DNA of 64,000 bases from Agrypnia vestita (GCA_016648135.1 JADDOH010000474.1:62001-126000); one strand, 5' to 3'. Shown: positions 41,240 through 53,579, numbered from the stretch's first letter. Notes: a model not told the origin generated them from the sequence alone. Program-made: numbers and translations.

Positions 41240-42890
41240 AATTGAGAACCGCACGTGCGGCCTACAAATTAGCAATTCGAACGGCTAAACGCGACTTGCG
41301 GCGAAACTGGGTCACAAAGATAGGGAACGCCTATCCCTGGAAGGTAACGAGTCTCATTGGGGGTGGCGGTAAGGAATCTGCCAAGGTTCTCCCCGGGATT
41401 ATTCTCAGTGACAACATCACTATTGGCGTCCACGCCACCCTTGAGGGGCTTCTAGATAAACTTGTTCCGTGCCCGTGGCCGAGGGGGAGTCTAAACATCG
41501 CAAGATTATCTATGTGGTGGCCCCACCAGCCTCATGCTGCGTAAACGTGGAGATCCCCTGCCGGTAACGGTCGTAGAAGTTGATAATGTTATAAGATCTA
41601 TCGGTGCTACTGAAGCTTAGACAGACTAACTGGTATAATTGTGAAACAAGTTTGAAGATTCGCAAAGTATGAAGTTACAAATGTGATGAATACGTGTATG
41701 ATAGTGACGATTTTCCCCACGGCATGAAGGAGAGGCCTCCTTTGTGTCATTCTGAAGAACAACGGCAGATATCTATCTGATCCAGGTGTGTATCGGCCGA
41801 TCACACTCCTTCCTAGATTCGGGAAGGTGTTTGAAACGCTGATTGGAAACAGGTTCAAAGCTTCTCTCTTACCGGCCTGTGATTGACACTTTGCCTTTAT
41901 TCGGGGAATGTCCACAGAGAAGGCTATTCTGCACGCGCAGGTACGGGTCAGTGGATGTCAGGAGAAGTACGCAATGGGGGTCTCTTTGGACATATGCGGG
42001 GCTTTTGACAATGCCTAATGGGACATGATCCTCACCAAGCTCAAGGTCAGGCAGTGCCCGAGGCACTTTTTCAATTTATTGAAGAGTTACTTCAGTGGCC
42101 GTGATGCGATCCTGAGCTATGGGGGAATCACCATCATCAGGGAAACTAACATGGGATGTCCGCAGGGCTCGGTGTTGGAACCGATCTTGTGGAACATATT
42201 ATTCAACGATATAATTCTGTTACTGGTTGCATATGCAGACGACGCGCTGCTATTAGTATCCGGCAAGAGTCGAAGCGAACTTGAGCGTCGAAGTAATCAA
42301 TCGATAGAGCTTTTATGCGTGTGCGTGCGACAGAAATCAATTGGCTCTTGCTCCTCAAAAGGCAGGGACTATGGTGATGCGACGCCACTTTCTAAGGAAT
42401 CTGATTTGTAAAAATAAAAGGGACAAATGTTAAGTTTCAACGGGTTGTTAAATATCTTGGAGTATGGATGGACTCATCGGGTTCCTTTCTTGCTCACGCG
42501 AAGGCGAACTTGGAGAGAGCTGCGAGTTTTTTATTGGCAGTAAAACGCGTTAGTGTGGCGGATTGGGGCCTACGTTCCCCAGCGGTGCACCTAATATACC
42601 GCGCGACGTATGTGAGTCAAATCACGTACGCCACCGTGTTTGGGTTTACCACCTGGAGGCTATGGTTTTCTCATCCGCACTAAATACAGGCCGCTGTTGG
42701 TTCTCACTGAAGCCTACCGGACAGTGTCCAACGTGGCCCTACCTGAGTTGGCAGATATTTTGCCTGCTGATCTTCAGGTGTTAGAATCGAACGCTCGTAG
42801 CTCTCTGAAGAAAGGACTGGAAATCACCGTTTTTGAGGTGACATCAGTCCCTCTGATGCCAATTACCAGGAGTTGTCTGAAAGAGTAAGA
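41240..42890 (+). pseudogene. R1-type LINE reverse transcriptase, broken
   Basis: Across frames: an A-R-A-A-Y-K-L-A-I-R-T-A-K-R-D pre-RT stretch (41242), Y-R-P-I-T-L-L-P-R-F-G-K-V-F-E (about 41790-41834), F-I-R-G-M-S-T-E-K-A-I near 41896, then Q-G-S-V-L-E-P-I-L-W-N (about 42162-42194) and the catalytic Y-A-D-D at 42232-42243. Downstream come V-V-K-Y-L-G-V-W-M-D near 42445 and the thumb region R-A-T-Y-V-S-Q-I-T-Y-A. The P-E-P-I-L version of the usual G-P-x-L-W motif and several stops mark inactivity. This enzyme normally makes DNA from the element RNA at the nicked target. Confidence 0.85.
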
Positions 42891-43290
42891 ACGATAATAC
42901 TTGAGAGGTGGCAAGAGAGGTGGGACACGGTGCCTCTGGGGAGGTGAACTTATTCCTTCCTCTCAGGAGTCGTCATGAGAGAGAAAGGTAGAGGGGGTCC
43001 TCTGATCATTACACGATGCAGCTGGCATCGGGACATGGCGAGTTTCGGAGCAAGCTGCATGACTTGGGACTCGCCGCGTCACCCTGTGTAATTATGAGAG
43101 ACGCAAGAGAGGTTATGATTGAAGGACTTGAGAGAGTGAGGCATAGATCCGCACGGAACTGTGACCTTACAAGAATGATAGGAACCTCGGACTTTTCCGG
43201 GAGTTCGCCAGGGTGTGGCGCTGGAAGCTGCTTGGTGGGTAATTTCTCATGAGACTGAGGACCCGTGACGCTCGGAACTGAACTCCGCCT

Positions 43291-45110
43291 TTTGTATGTT
43301 TCTGTTTTGTCCTTCCCTTATAAAGAGTGTGTCATATTACCCATACTTTCTTCACTGTCCCGTTCCCACCCCATTTCTATAAGCCACTTTTATTTGATTT
43401 CCTCATTTTACCTTAATTTATTCATCTCTTTATGAATTAAATTATTATATTTCTCTTTTCGATATTGATGTTTTATTTTGTGATTGACCTTAATATTTTG
43501 ATTTTATATTTTATATTTGTTTTAATTACCTTATAAAGAGGGTTTGGTGGGAGTGGGACAGTGTATAGAGGTTTGTTGTGCCTCAAGTTGCCGGGTCGCT
43601 CTTTACACGATTTGGCACGGAGATGGCCTTTAGAGAAAAAATGTCAACCTGGCGACGTAAGTAAGGCCGATATGGGAGCTTTCGCTCATAAAACGGTCCT
43701 GGGAATGCGGTGGATCTTCATTCACTGTCCATCCGTCCGTCCGTCTGTCTGTCTTTCCCCGTAACTTCGTGTAACGTCCATAACATCGTTATAGTAAAAA
43801 AAAATTTAAGTATTTTTATTATTAATTTTTTATCCGCTTTTTAGGTTAATTTTTTTAAAGTAAATTTTCCTTTTAATTTTTTTCTTTCTTTTTTTTATAA
43901 ATAAATAAAAACTTATTCCTTAGGAAACGATATTAAAAGTACCATCATTTTTGACGGGTTACAGCTAATGTATTATAAACTTGTCTGTAAGTTTACAATC
44001 CCGTTACAGAATATTGTTAAAATCACTTCCTCAATAGTTCGCAATAATAAGAAACATGATAGGTGAAATAAATAACAAGTTCTTTATAATACGAGTATAT
44101 TAAAAAATCAAAAAAGCTAACGGATATCTCTCCGCGGCCAGTTTTAGATACCAGTTCGTTTCTGTCTCAGGACCGCATGAACCGATATAGTTTCCAGTTT
44201 ATCCAATTGTTCCGGAGACAGCTACGCTTTGCCTACGTCAGTTGTCAAGAGATGATTCTTGGATGTCGAGCCCTTCAAATGACCGATCTTGCGGAAACTC
44301 CACGCGAATGGTTAAAGAAGATAAAATATCATGTACCTACCGCCTTAATAAAATATTGTGTCATTTTATCTAATTTCGGGCAGTATTTCTTTATGAAAAT
44401 CGAAATATTGTTGAATTGTCCCAGATATAAAGTTGGAAGGATTTCAAAGTCGATCTAAGAACACACTTTAATGAAATGCGGACCATTTTTTTTGTTGCTG
44501 TATATTACTTTTATTAGTACTTAGATTGGAAAAGAAATTATATTTATTCAACAAAATATTTCAGAAATGTACACATCATCACGTCGTATTAGGTTGGTAT
44601 GTTATATTTGTTTTTTTTCTTTTGACTGTTGGTGAGACGAAATTAATACCATATATAAAAACTAGGTGTCTGCTTTTTTCTTGCTTATGCATTCTGCTTC
44701 CTGTAACCATTTAATGTTATCAGTATTGTAAACTAAAGGAGGACCTACCTTGCAGTATCCTAAATCCCTATTAGATAGGGTTAATTTGGGATGTTAATGA
44801 TAACAGTATCTCTCAGTCAGTTTGGTTATGACTGGACATCATAGTTATCTGACCTGCTTCTACTGTACAAACTGCCTGCCTTAGTTATTCAGTGCAACCT
44901 GTTGCAAGCTCCGGACATTACTCGAACCTAATCTGATGTCTCATTGGATTAACAGATCAAGTTCGGCCTCTCGTCGTTCATAACTCTCCCTCTTTGCTGT
45001 TATATATTTTCACAATCACTAAGTGATGAGAAACAAAAAGAAAAAACTATATTTGGAATGTGTATTGAACTTTACCTCAGTTTAAAGCACCTTAAAAAGC
45101 GAAAATTCGT
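43291..45110. other. Spacer after the R1 LINE
   Basis: It includes a GC-richer stretch at 43540-43700, a ccgtccgtccgtctgtctgt microsatellite (43734-43754), a 93-codon frame (44177-44458) of no known family and a GC-richer patch at 44740-44970. No gene assigned. Confidence 0.35.
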
Positions 45111-45114
45111 ACCA

Positions 45115-45690
45115 TTATCTTATTTATTTATTTATTCATCTTAATTATTTAGTTCCACACCTAATGTTGCGTGGGCTAATACATGATTTCACTCAAACAT
45201 GTTGCATTCCATCTGTCATTGAAAAGTTTTTGCAATAAAAATTTGCACTCCTGTTTAAACACACCGTGTTTTGAATTTCGTTTGGCAGGCTATCGAAGAT
45301 TTTTAGACCTTTGTACATTATTCAATTTAATGAGGTATTTTTATTTTTCTTCGGAAGTCTTATGTTGTCGCTTCCTCTTGTATTGTAAAAATGGAAATCC
45401 CTATTCAGCTTCGCCCTGTCATCAAAGTATTTGGGTACTTATCCGTGTTTAATTTTAAATATTTGCACCAATAAATTATACTTTATTCTTTGATTTACTG
45501 TTTCTAGTTCTAGGGAATTCAACATTTTTGTTATTTTTGTTGTCCTGTGACACTTCAATATTATGCTCATCGCTCTGTTTTGTAGTATTTGAAGTTTCTT
45601 TAGCATTCCTTCGTTACTTATAAATAATATACTGGAACAATAATCTATGTGCGGGAGAATCTTACATAGTATAGTATATTAATATGTATT
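45115..45690 (-). pseudogene. LINE (CR1/Jockey-type) reverse transcriptase C-terminus
   Basis: One minus-strand frame with two stops reads, from about 45680: C-K-I-L-P-H-I-D-Y-C-S-S-I-L-F, then L-K-K-L-Q-I-L-Q-N-R-A-M-S-I-I-L-K-C, later R-I-K-Y-N-L-L-V-Q-I-F-K-I and Y-N-T-R-G, then K-G-L-K-I-F-D-S-L-P-N-E-I-Q. This is the thumb and tail region of a CR1/Jockey-type LINE: Y(C)xSxxW-like, L-Q-N-R-A-x-R, and Y-N-x-L-P-x-E-I. Stops at the positions for H-G-* (about 45450) and L-N-* show decay. The 3' end is an aaataaataaataa tail (plus-strand complement at 45118-45140). No frame over 60 codons remains on this strand, so it is easily missed. Confidence 0.8.
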
Positions 45691-46170
45691 AATATATTGT
45701 ATATTAATATGGACTACGACCAGCGATTGCAAATTATTTATCAAAGCACAGTAACTTCTAGCACAGCTAATTCTTGCCTTGCTGATTTTTCGCGATCAAT
45801 TGTATGCATTTTGTTACATCAACCTCCACATTTTCTGGTCATTATATTTTAATAAGTTTTCCAGTGATTATCACCTTGATATTTGCATGTACGCTATTTG
45901 ACCCTTATTTTCATAATATTAATTGCATTAGTATTTTTTCTCTGTCGTGTCTCTCCTCGAGGCCATAACATCTCTTGCCTAGTAATCTGTAGTCGATTTG
46001 CATTTGCATTAATGTCTTCTGAAATTATTTCATCATTAGATTTTTTTTTTATTTTTAGATATTTTTATTTAAATGGATGCGAACACGGAATATGTGTCGC
46101 TATAATATTCTTGCTATTTTAAAACTAGGCTAAACGCTTGTGCTATGAAAATATGACTAATTTTCTGATA

Positions 46171-46240
46171 TCCTGGAATGGGTCTCGAACCACCGACCAC
46201 CTATCTGATCTCTAGGCGAGCCATGACCGTTACACCAACA
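46171..46240 (-). tRNA. tRNA-like sequence (pseudogene or SINE head)
   Basis: The minus strand has an A-box-like TGGTGTAACGGTCA, a D arm, and a B box (GGTTCGAGACC) at tRNA spacing, closing with cattccagga. The acceptor stem is poor. Flanks differ from family R, so this is a separate tRNA-derived repeat. Confidence 0.5.
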
Positions 46241-46849
46241 TTATATGCTTATCTTTATAACAAAGATTTTTCAAAATTACTATAAAATGCATCAATTGAG
46301 GCCTCAAATAAATAAAATAATATTTTCCTTAAACACAAATCAAACATTATTTTGCAAGAATTACTTAAAATTATTAATATATATTATTAATTAACCCAAA
46401 ACACCACATTAACACGGAAAAAAAAAATTTATTAAACTAATGGTATCCGATATTATCTCAATATGTTAATGATTACGACAAGGCAACTTACCAAATCGGT
46501 CATTGGTCATGTGTACACGATGTAATAAATATATCAAATATAATAATAGACAAATAAATCAAAACCTTCGCAATCTAAGTCAGTGTTTAGGGGGAGATGA
46601 CCAAGGGATAGAAAAATGAGACCAATTTTCGGGTAAATCATAAAAATTTTCAGATTGTTTTATAATAAATCAAAAAGTCTACAACATAATTAGGATATGT
46701 ACCTAATTTAGTCATCAATTTGAGTGTGGGCCTCTTTTTCTTACTGTTACATTATTTCACAACTAATCAAGCCCCAATCAATTTCTTGCTATTTATCCCA
46801 AAGCTTAGTATCAGTTTTTCTGATTTTTTCAGATTACTATTATTACTAA

Positions 46850-47112
46850 AACTAACCCATAAAAACCAAATTTTGAAACAGGTTTTGTGCCTACCCCACG
46901 CATCGGGCTCGAGTCGGGCTACGCTACGAAAGAAAGTAATAAAAATTTTATAAAAATCAAAATTATACTATAATTATTTAAAAAATTTAAACGAAAATTT
47001 GTTAGATCATTTTTATCGTTGCCATGAGTCTGCCTGCAAAGTTTCAGCTCGATTGAATCACGGAAAAAGGGTTACAAATCGATCCAAAGTTTTTTCGGCA
47101 GACAAGCAGACA
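46850..47112 (-). repeat. Dispersed repeat family T, copy G
   Basis: The plus strand shows aaaactaacccataaaaacc at the left, gcatcgggctcgagtcgggc in the middle and tttcagctcgattgaatcac plus gatccaaagttttttcggca at the right. The distal end is lost near 47110. It shares the ctcgagtcgggc segment with copy B. Confidence 0.7.
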
Positions 47113-50100
47113 ACTTTTATTCTAAATAGTGTACTTTTATTCTATTAAATATTTTTTCTGTTATTCAAAATACCTATTCAAGCCACCTTAACTGAGATCT
47201 TATTCATGCTGTAGATCTCTCGTATCGATGCACTTTTCTTTCGGTTCATTAATGTTACTACTTCTATTTTCTTAAGATTTCCCATTTCGGCAGCCTGGAT
47301 TCTTGAGAACCTCACTCTCATCATCAATATATAATGACGATACATTACGGTAGGTCTGTACACAATTGGTCTCTTGGATTTTTTATCATTTTGAAGGGAA
47401 TGTGTGTACCTATGTAAGATTTATAATTCAATTAATTTATTCAGCTTCCCCAACCCCGATCTGTTTTCATCGAATGACAGCAGATGTCACGCATGGAGAA
47501 GGCTTTTCCGCGTCAAAATTCAATGCGTGGAAGCCTCGGGGGAATGTAAGGGCGCTGTAAAAAGCTTTCGCAAGCTTTTTTACATTCCGCTTCAACTAAA
47601 AAATGTTGAATCTCGCTTTGACAGAAACGAATAATGTCATTCGTCACTCTTGTGAAAATCCAAGGCGCGGCAATTACATATCCTACTTATAGGGTTCGTG
47701 TGTCAATCGTGAGGGGCAAATATAAATAGGCTTAAAATCCGTTTGGTTCAGCCGCTAATTAATTTTGACGCTTCTGAGAGATCCCCTTTTACTGAGATTT
47801 GTTATGTCAATCCTAATAAAAAATATCATCTTGCAAAGGTAAAATAATTATGAAAGAGGGGTATAACTGTCCTAATCAGATAAATTCACAATTTATAATA
47901 CCACCAACACAACGTTCCTTGCTTGTCTAAGAGCATTTGGTGTTGTGCCAACAATGTAGCAGTTGCTATGAACCGCTAGATATTGGGAATTTTTAACAAA
48001 AATTAAAACATGTACGATTTGTTGATTTATAATGAATCGCGGGTCATTGTTGTGCTTCGGAATCATTGATCGGATTAGGAATAATTAACATGCTCCATTA
48101 TCAGAGTTCGAAATCATTCAGTCATCTAAAGCAACTTTTTTCGACTTACCGTTTCCCTGCTTTAGTACTCAATTGCTTATCAATACTCCTTCAATTTATT
48201 TTCATCTAGTTCTTGTCAGAACAGTCAGTCTAAAGACGAGTTGACTAAACTGTAGCGAATATTATTCTGCTCCATTTGATACGTTTTAGTACTATCCAGC
48301 ACATAACAGGGCGGTTTAGGACGGGCTCCTTCTTCTCTCGCCCTTAACCATGCTTACTGATTTCTTCAATCTGTTATTTCTTTTTGTTATGGACAGAGAA
48401 ATTTTTTAAATTCTAACCATTTAATTATTTTCCTTCACAGGTTAATTGAAATAAAATATCTCCAAAGGAAGTTCTGTAAATCATTTGTTGCATGCGAAAA
48501 GTGTCTTTAGTAGTCTTGTTGAAAATTCAGGAAACCTTAGTAATCTACTTTTTACCTTTTACGATTGTTAGTAAAATATGAATTTAAAATATTTACATAC
48601 CCTAACTTATGTTTATTTTAATATTCGAAAAGTATCTAGCGTACGGTTTGAGTTTACCCCCATAGGGAAATTACTTCCATAGTTACTAATTATCAATATT
48701 ATAAGTCGAAACTATTGGCAATAATAACCAAAGCAGTCATATCAATAACCTAAGGGTATAAACAAACACTAAGTACATACTCATATCTATACACTAAAAG
48801 CAGTGCATAGATATGAGTATCAAATTTAGCTATTAGCAAGGATAAACAACAAATATACACCCCAGTATTTGCTATAACGTTTAGGGTAGTGTGTCAGAAC
48901 AGTGGCGTAACACAATGTGGACTTAGTTAAAGTTAAAATATATTTACTGGCACCTATAAATTCCAGGCAATTGGCGAGGGCACAAATGATTAGAGCATCG
49001 TCCACAGCATTATGTGGTATTATCTTCCGGACGACCACATTTTATACATTCGAATTCCGTTATTTCCTTTCGTTGAATTGAAAAAATAATATGCACGTTG
49101 TTTCAAAATTCATGTATAAATCAACGTCATAATATTAAAATATAATGTTTGAGCTCATAAACTTTTAGTTAAATTTAATGCTTTGCTAAATACATAAAAA
49201 AACTTTTTTTGCACACCATTGGGCTATCAGTATCCTAACTTCGTGTACAAGTACCACCCAGCGGTATACAACTTATAAGTTTTCTGATTCAATATATCTA
49301 AAACTTAATACCTGTGTGATTATTTGTCCGGTCTCTAAGCAATCGTTCATCTTAGGACCGATCATAACAAAACTTTGCATAATTACTCTTTAGCATCTCG
49401 CACAAAACAAAGGAACCATCCGCTCTCCACTGGATACAACACTCCCCCTGAGACATATGACATCCATTCCAATTTTATTTTAATGCCATCCATCCATTCC
49501 AAATCTATTTTCGAGGTTTCACAAAAATATTTTTTATATACCTAGTGTTAATATAAAAATTTTAGTTCTATGCTGTGTATTTAGTAAAGATCAACTATAA
49601 CTATCACGGCTGAATGATCTGTGGAGATAAGATGGTGTTACGCATGTTTCAAGGCCAGCACCCTGGTAAAGCTAAGATCCAATGCATCCTATATGAAAAG
49701 GATAACAAAGAAATACATAAATCACAATACATAAAAAACAATGTTTACCAAAGTCATTTAGGTCTTTTCGGCTTTTTCTTTATTTCCTTTTTAAATAAAG
49801 GTTTTAAAATACTAAATTTTTTTCACCCTTAATTAGATTTTATTTGAATTTTTCACTCATACATAATAAAATATTGAAATTCTTTGTATAAAACTGATTT
49901 TAAAACTTATTTTATTGAAAACAATCCGGCCTACGCCACTAATCCTGCTGTAGACATCAGGTGTATTTATCTTCTACCTTTGTTTACACTATTCCTGAAG
50001 CTTTGCACAAAGTTTGCAGGCAACTTTGCTTTTACACAAACTTTTCATAGCTCGGTCTTCCTGCTGATTACTTCAACACACTGCCTGATCGTAATGGGTA

Positions 50101-50305
50101 CCTGGGAAGGCGACCCATCTCTTCCATTCATGTGATATACAAATATAGATACCCAGAAAACTGCCCAACTTTAAGTGATCCAGATGTTATATAATTTAAA
50201 AAATATATTATTTGGACTGGGTTGTGATATTATATACCATAAAAACATATTTATATTGAAAATTTTTGGAGTTTAAATAATTTCTTCAAAACGAGCAAAA
50301 TATTT
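47113..50305. other. Spacer with a GC-richer segment
   Basis: No gene recognised. 47440-47790 is GC-richer, with the local inverted repeat gtaaaaagctttcgcaagct / tttttac (47556-47584). A 13-bp hairpin (tactcatatctat / atagatatgagta) is at 48778-48823. Short frames (for example 49884-50135) have no domain. Confidence 0.35.
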
Positions 50306-50309
50306 TTGT

Positions 50310-50520
50310 GGTGACATTATTATTTATTTATTTATTTATTCATTCATTTACGCCTAAATAGGCTTTTACATATGTAGGTATATAACAGTTATTTGCAAAA
50401 ATAATATAAACAGAGAGAAAAACAAAAAAAAGAAAGTGTATATAATTTACATTATGGCGGAATGAAGCGCTCTCAGTATCGCGCCCCTATACTGTGACAG
50501 TTATAATTAATAAAAATGAT
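50310..50520 (-). repeat. Probable LINE 3' end
   Basis: tatttatttatttatttatt at the left is the complement of an (AAATA)n tail, followed by acgcctaaataggcttttac and a GC-richer gcgctctcagtatcgcgccc near 50468-50490. The arrangement matches a minus-strand LINE 3' UTR. No coding part recognised. Confidence 0.4.
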
Positions 50521-50529
50521 AATTAATAA

Positions 50530-51050
50530 AAATGACTATTATAATTAATAAAAAAGTACTTTGTTTTCACCATTTATATATTGAATGTATCAACATATTT
50601 CGGGGCCAATGGTCCCTTCTCACAATAAAATTATATTAAAAAATAAAAATCAAAAATCAAAATTACAGGTTGATAAATAAGAAATTTTGGAAATAAGAAA
50701 AATTGATAAAAGTAAATTGAATATTATAAATAACCAGGTCTCTTTTACAAATAGTTATCTTTTAAATTTGTTTTCATGTTAGTACTTAATTATTATTTAT
50801 TTCCCGTATATTATTTTTGAATATTTTAATTATCTATTATTGAATTGAGTTTTAATTTCTTAACATATCCTTTATTTTGTTTTATTGTATATTTGTATTG
50901 TATATATTTATTAATTTGTAAAAGTATAGTATATATTTATTAGTTTTTAGTATTGTATCCTGACGAATGACGAACGAATCATTGGCCCTTATATTTTTGA
51001 TATTTTATATAAAACATGTCGACATTTTCAATATTTAAGTAATGAAAATA
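50530..51050. repeat. Hammerhead repeat family H1, two diverged copies
   Basis: The minus copy (50545-50625) reads aagggaccattggccccgaa then atatgttgatac; the core CUGAUGA is lost (ugugaga), but GAAA and the stem I strand GAUAC remain. The plus copy (50950-51055) reads gtatcctgacgaatgacgaa, with a small internal duplication and GAAA lost. Together they form an inverted pair about 350 bp apart, like the other loci of this family. Confidence 0.55.
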
Positions 51051-51056
51051 AAGTAC

Positions 51057-51316
51057 ATTTTTACTCTCTTTCTTTTAACTCGTAGCGTCTGTTTGACGGT
51101 TTCGCCGACACCGTGCCCCCCTATACCAATTATTACGTTTTTAATATTCTATATATAAGTTTTAAGGATAATAATATACATTGAATAGATTTTCCACATG
51201 AACTTAAAGCAAGAAGAATATGTTGATAGAATATTAAATTGGAAACAATATTAAAAGGAAATAAATTAGAAAGGGAGTATAATAAAAACTTGGTTATGGG
51301 TTAGTTTTTTATTCAT
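51057..51316 (+). repeat. Dispersed repeat family T, copy H
   Basis: Begins tactctctttcttttaactc and gtagcgtctgtttgacggtt, and ends gaaagggagtataataaaaa then cttggttatgggttagtttt. The interior is unlike other copies, so it is probably replaced or very diverged. Confidence 0.6.
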
Positions 51317-51924
51317 TATATCTTAAATACTTTGAACAGTTTGTACAAAATAGTTTGTACAGAATGTAAATCAAATACATTAATTCATTTCCCATATAAT
51401 TTTATAAATCACAAGTGGCGCGCCAATAAGACACAATCATTTTCATCGTGTGAAATTGTTGATATCATTGAGTTCAACATGAACCATGAAAAACATGTAT
51501 TATATCCCTTTTAAGTAAATAAATTAACTATTAATAGTATGACATTATGTTTATTATCCATAAAATTACTTACTATGTAACACATTATTTTGTGTTTTGA
51601 AAAACTATAATAAATAAAAATATAAAAAATAAAAACTAACGACAAATTTGCAATACATTACTAATTGAGATAAATAATAAATGTAAAATATTATAACGAC
51701 GAATTGGTCACTTACTGTTTTGCTGACGGAGATAATATTATTTTGACGTAGTATGTCCAAGAAGATCCGTTTAACTCTGTCACAAGCAATGTTCGATACT
51801 TTTATAATATAATTAATAAAATACTCACTAAAAATAAATATTCCAAAAACGTTGTAGTTTCTATGAATCGTGAAAGATAGAAAATTATTATTTTTTTACC
51901 TGTCTTTGATTCGTTAATCAAAAA

Positions 51925-52340
51925 ACTTGATATATTCACGGAAACATAGAGGGCTGCTATAGCTTAGTGGTCAGAGCACCGGCCCTGGAAAGGAGGTGAC
52001 CTGGGTTCAAATCCCAGTAATAGCCTAATAGTTTTTCGTGAATTATATTTTTCTGATGTCTTTCTAATTGATTAATTTGGCTTTAAAAATTTCACAGAAC
52101 TTTGTTCTGAAAAATTACAACTTCACAAATATGAATGTGTTCTTGAATATATACCTACATATTTTGTATTATCAAAAACTGAAATTCACAAAGCCTGTGA
52201 CTGTGGATGTACTTAATAGAATGTTTATCAATGAACGTATTCTTGCAGTTGTATCTATAAGGCCTCTGCATTTCAACAAAAATTACTTGGAATAAAGAAT
52301 AACAGAATTGATTGAAGTGAAGAAGAAAGTTGACCTAAGC
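51925..52340 (+). repeat. tRNA-headed repeat (family R), copy 3
   Basis: Head flanks cttgatatattcacggaaac and gtttttcgtgaattatattt, then the body gtctttctaattgattaatt, aaatttcacagaactttgtt and atgtgttcttgaatatatac. This is the uninterrupted relative that reveals the piggyBac insertion in copy 2. Sequence to about 52340 (75-codon frame 52068-52295) is probably still part of the body. Confidence 0.7.
51952..52025 (+). tRNA. tRNA-like head, repeat-associated
   Basis: A box TAGCTTAGTGG, D arm GCTT..GAGC, perfect T arm ctggg-ttcaaat-cccag (B box). The acceptor GGCTGCT/AATAGCC pairs except one position. The anticodon stem is degenerate, so a functional tRNA is unlikely. It shares its first 40 bases almost exactly with the 14.87-kb head. 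Confidence 0.6.
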
Positions 52341-52582
52341 TCATATCATATTCACCGTACACAGGTATACATTGTTTTTTAAAAAAGTATAAATAAATAA
52401 ATAATTGAGTTTTACTCTGCAATATTCGTGAGTTATCTATTATATTCAAAAATCAAAGATGCAGTCTGGAAGAATGGATTCTGAATGGCAAACCCCTTGA
52501 AAGTTCAGTTAACTTCCCCTAGCAGCCGAGGGGAAAGGTGGCTAATTCAGCACGCACTGAGGTGCTTCCCTTGCCTCTAGTC

Positions 52583-53315
52583 CACTGGTTCCCAAAGTTG
52601 ACAGGATCGCGACCCACCAAAAAAAAATCAATTTTTGGGACCCACCTCCTGTCTCACATATTCCCAATACATATTGTAACTATGGGAAAGACTGTTCAAT
52701 TAAGAAAACGTCCAAATATAATAAAAAAAATTCGTTACGAAAAATATTAATATGTGATATTTTAATGGGAAGGATGCATTTGTTGCCTATTTCTTGTCAT
52801 AACAGCATTAGCGTCAACTTCAATTTTAGCCACTTTTAATCGCAGTGAATTCGATACGTCCAATTTATTTATGTATTTAGTCTTAATAGAAACCATGGCA
52901 GAAAATCCTACTTCACATAAGTATGTGGTAGTAAAGGGGACGTGGACTTTCATGGCTTCGTCAGACAAGCCAGAATCTTGCTAATTGCTTGCGATTAAAA
53001 GTATTTTTTGGCGACGTATCTTCCGATAAATCAATAAGCTCTTCACTTGCTTTTTTTAACATTTTAGTTGGTACGTTGTCTTGAAATGGATTACAAATAC
53101 AGTTTATCCTGTCGAACTTTTTGACCCCTTCTTTGAAGTAAGCGTTAAAGTTATTCTTCAACTCTGTTAAATGAGTGACAATGCAGACACTACATTGACA
53201 TCCGATTGCACTTCGTTTTCTACAATAAACATGACATGACCCGGAAAAGACGTGTTGCGCGGTATTGTGATTGCGACCCACCAGTGGGTCGCGACCCATA
53301 GTTTGGGAAACACTG
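52583..53315 (-). mobile_element. Deleted hAT element with 8-bp duplication
   Basis: Terminal repeats CACTGGTTCCCAAAG (52583) and, on the complement, CAGTGTTTCCCAAAC (ends 53315) are flanked by CTCTAGTC at 52575-52582 and CTCTAGTC at 53316-53323, a perfect 8-bp target duplication. Subterminal gcgacccacc / ggtcgcgaccc words repeat at both ends. The minus strand encodes only the C-terminal part of a hAT transposase. At 733 bp it is an internally deleted, non-autonomous copy, and the intact ends suggest mobilisation in trans. Confidence 0.92.
52762..53190 (-). pseudogene. hAT transposase C-terminal fragment (ZBED-like)
   Basis: The upstream minus frame (down to 52961) reads H-L-T-E-L-K-N-N-F-N-A-Y-F, then N-P-F-Q near its middle, E-E-L-I-D-L-S-E-D and F-x-R-K-Q-L-A-R-F-W. 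A frameshift near 52965 leads into V-P-F-T-T-T-Y-L-C-E-V-G-F-S-A-M and I-K-T-K-Y-I-N-K-L-D-V-S-N-S-L-R-L-K-V at 52762-52968. The T-Y-L-C-E-x-G-F-S block is the hallmark of the hAT dimerisation region as found in ZBED5/FAM200-like proteins. The BED finger and the first catalytic residues are missing. Confidence 0.85.
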
Positions 53316-53579
53316 CTCTAGTCCGTTGCTGTTTCTCGAGCATGCGCCCGACTTCAGCATCCCTAATGGCGTACTTGATTTCATTTAAGTATTGTACATG
53401 CGTATTAACATTTATCTGTACCTTAAAAACGATAACACTGGCCTTTAATAAAAAAATAATTTTTACCACGCGATTCATTTACATTTATTTCAAAACAAAA
53501 AGACATCGTTGATTTTTGAACAGTAAGTATTATACTATAGTCAATAATTTTTCATTTTGCTTTGGTGCAAAATAAATTA

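Larger units (their letters stand above)
39430..43290 (+). mobile_element. R1-clade LINE, full-span but broken
   Basis: Order of remains: a gag-like ORF1 with a CCHC region (40058-40150), an AP-type endonuclease (40281-40905), a reverse transcriptase with YADD (about 41750-42700) and a C-terminal part (to about 43260). The order and the motifs match the R1/TRAS clade of Jockey-superfamily LINEs. Frameshifts and stops occur every few hundred bases, yet most segments stay readable, so the copy is old but not shredded. No poly(A) is clear; a downstream GC-richer tail with ttataaagagtg / ttataaagaggg repeats (43318, 43531) may belong to the 3' UTR. Confidence 0.8.

Noticed and set aside
39844..42888. 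Many 60-115 codon frames on both strands
   Set aside because: Pieces or shadows of the broken R1-type LINE; not independent genes.
48778..48823. 13-bp arm hairpin considered as a microRNA precursor
   Set aside because: The stem is too short and there is no longer paired extension; no support.
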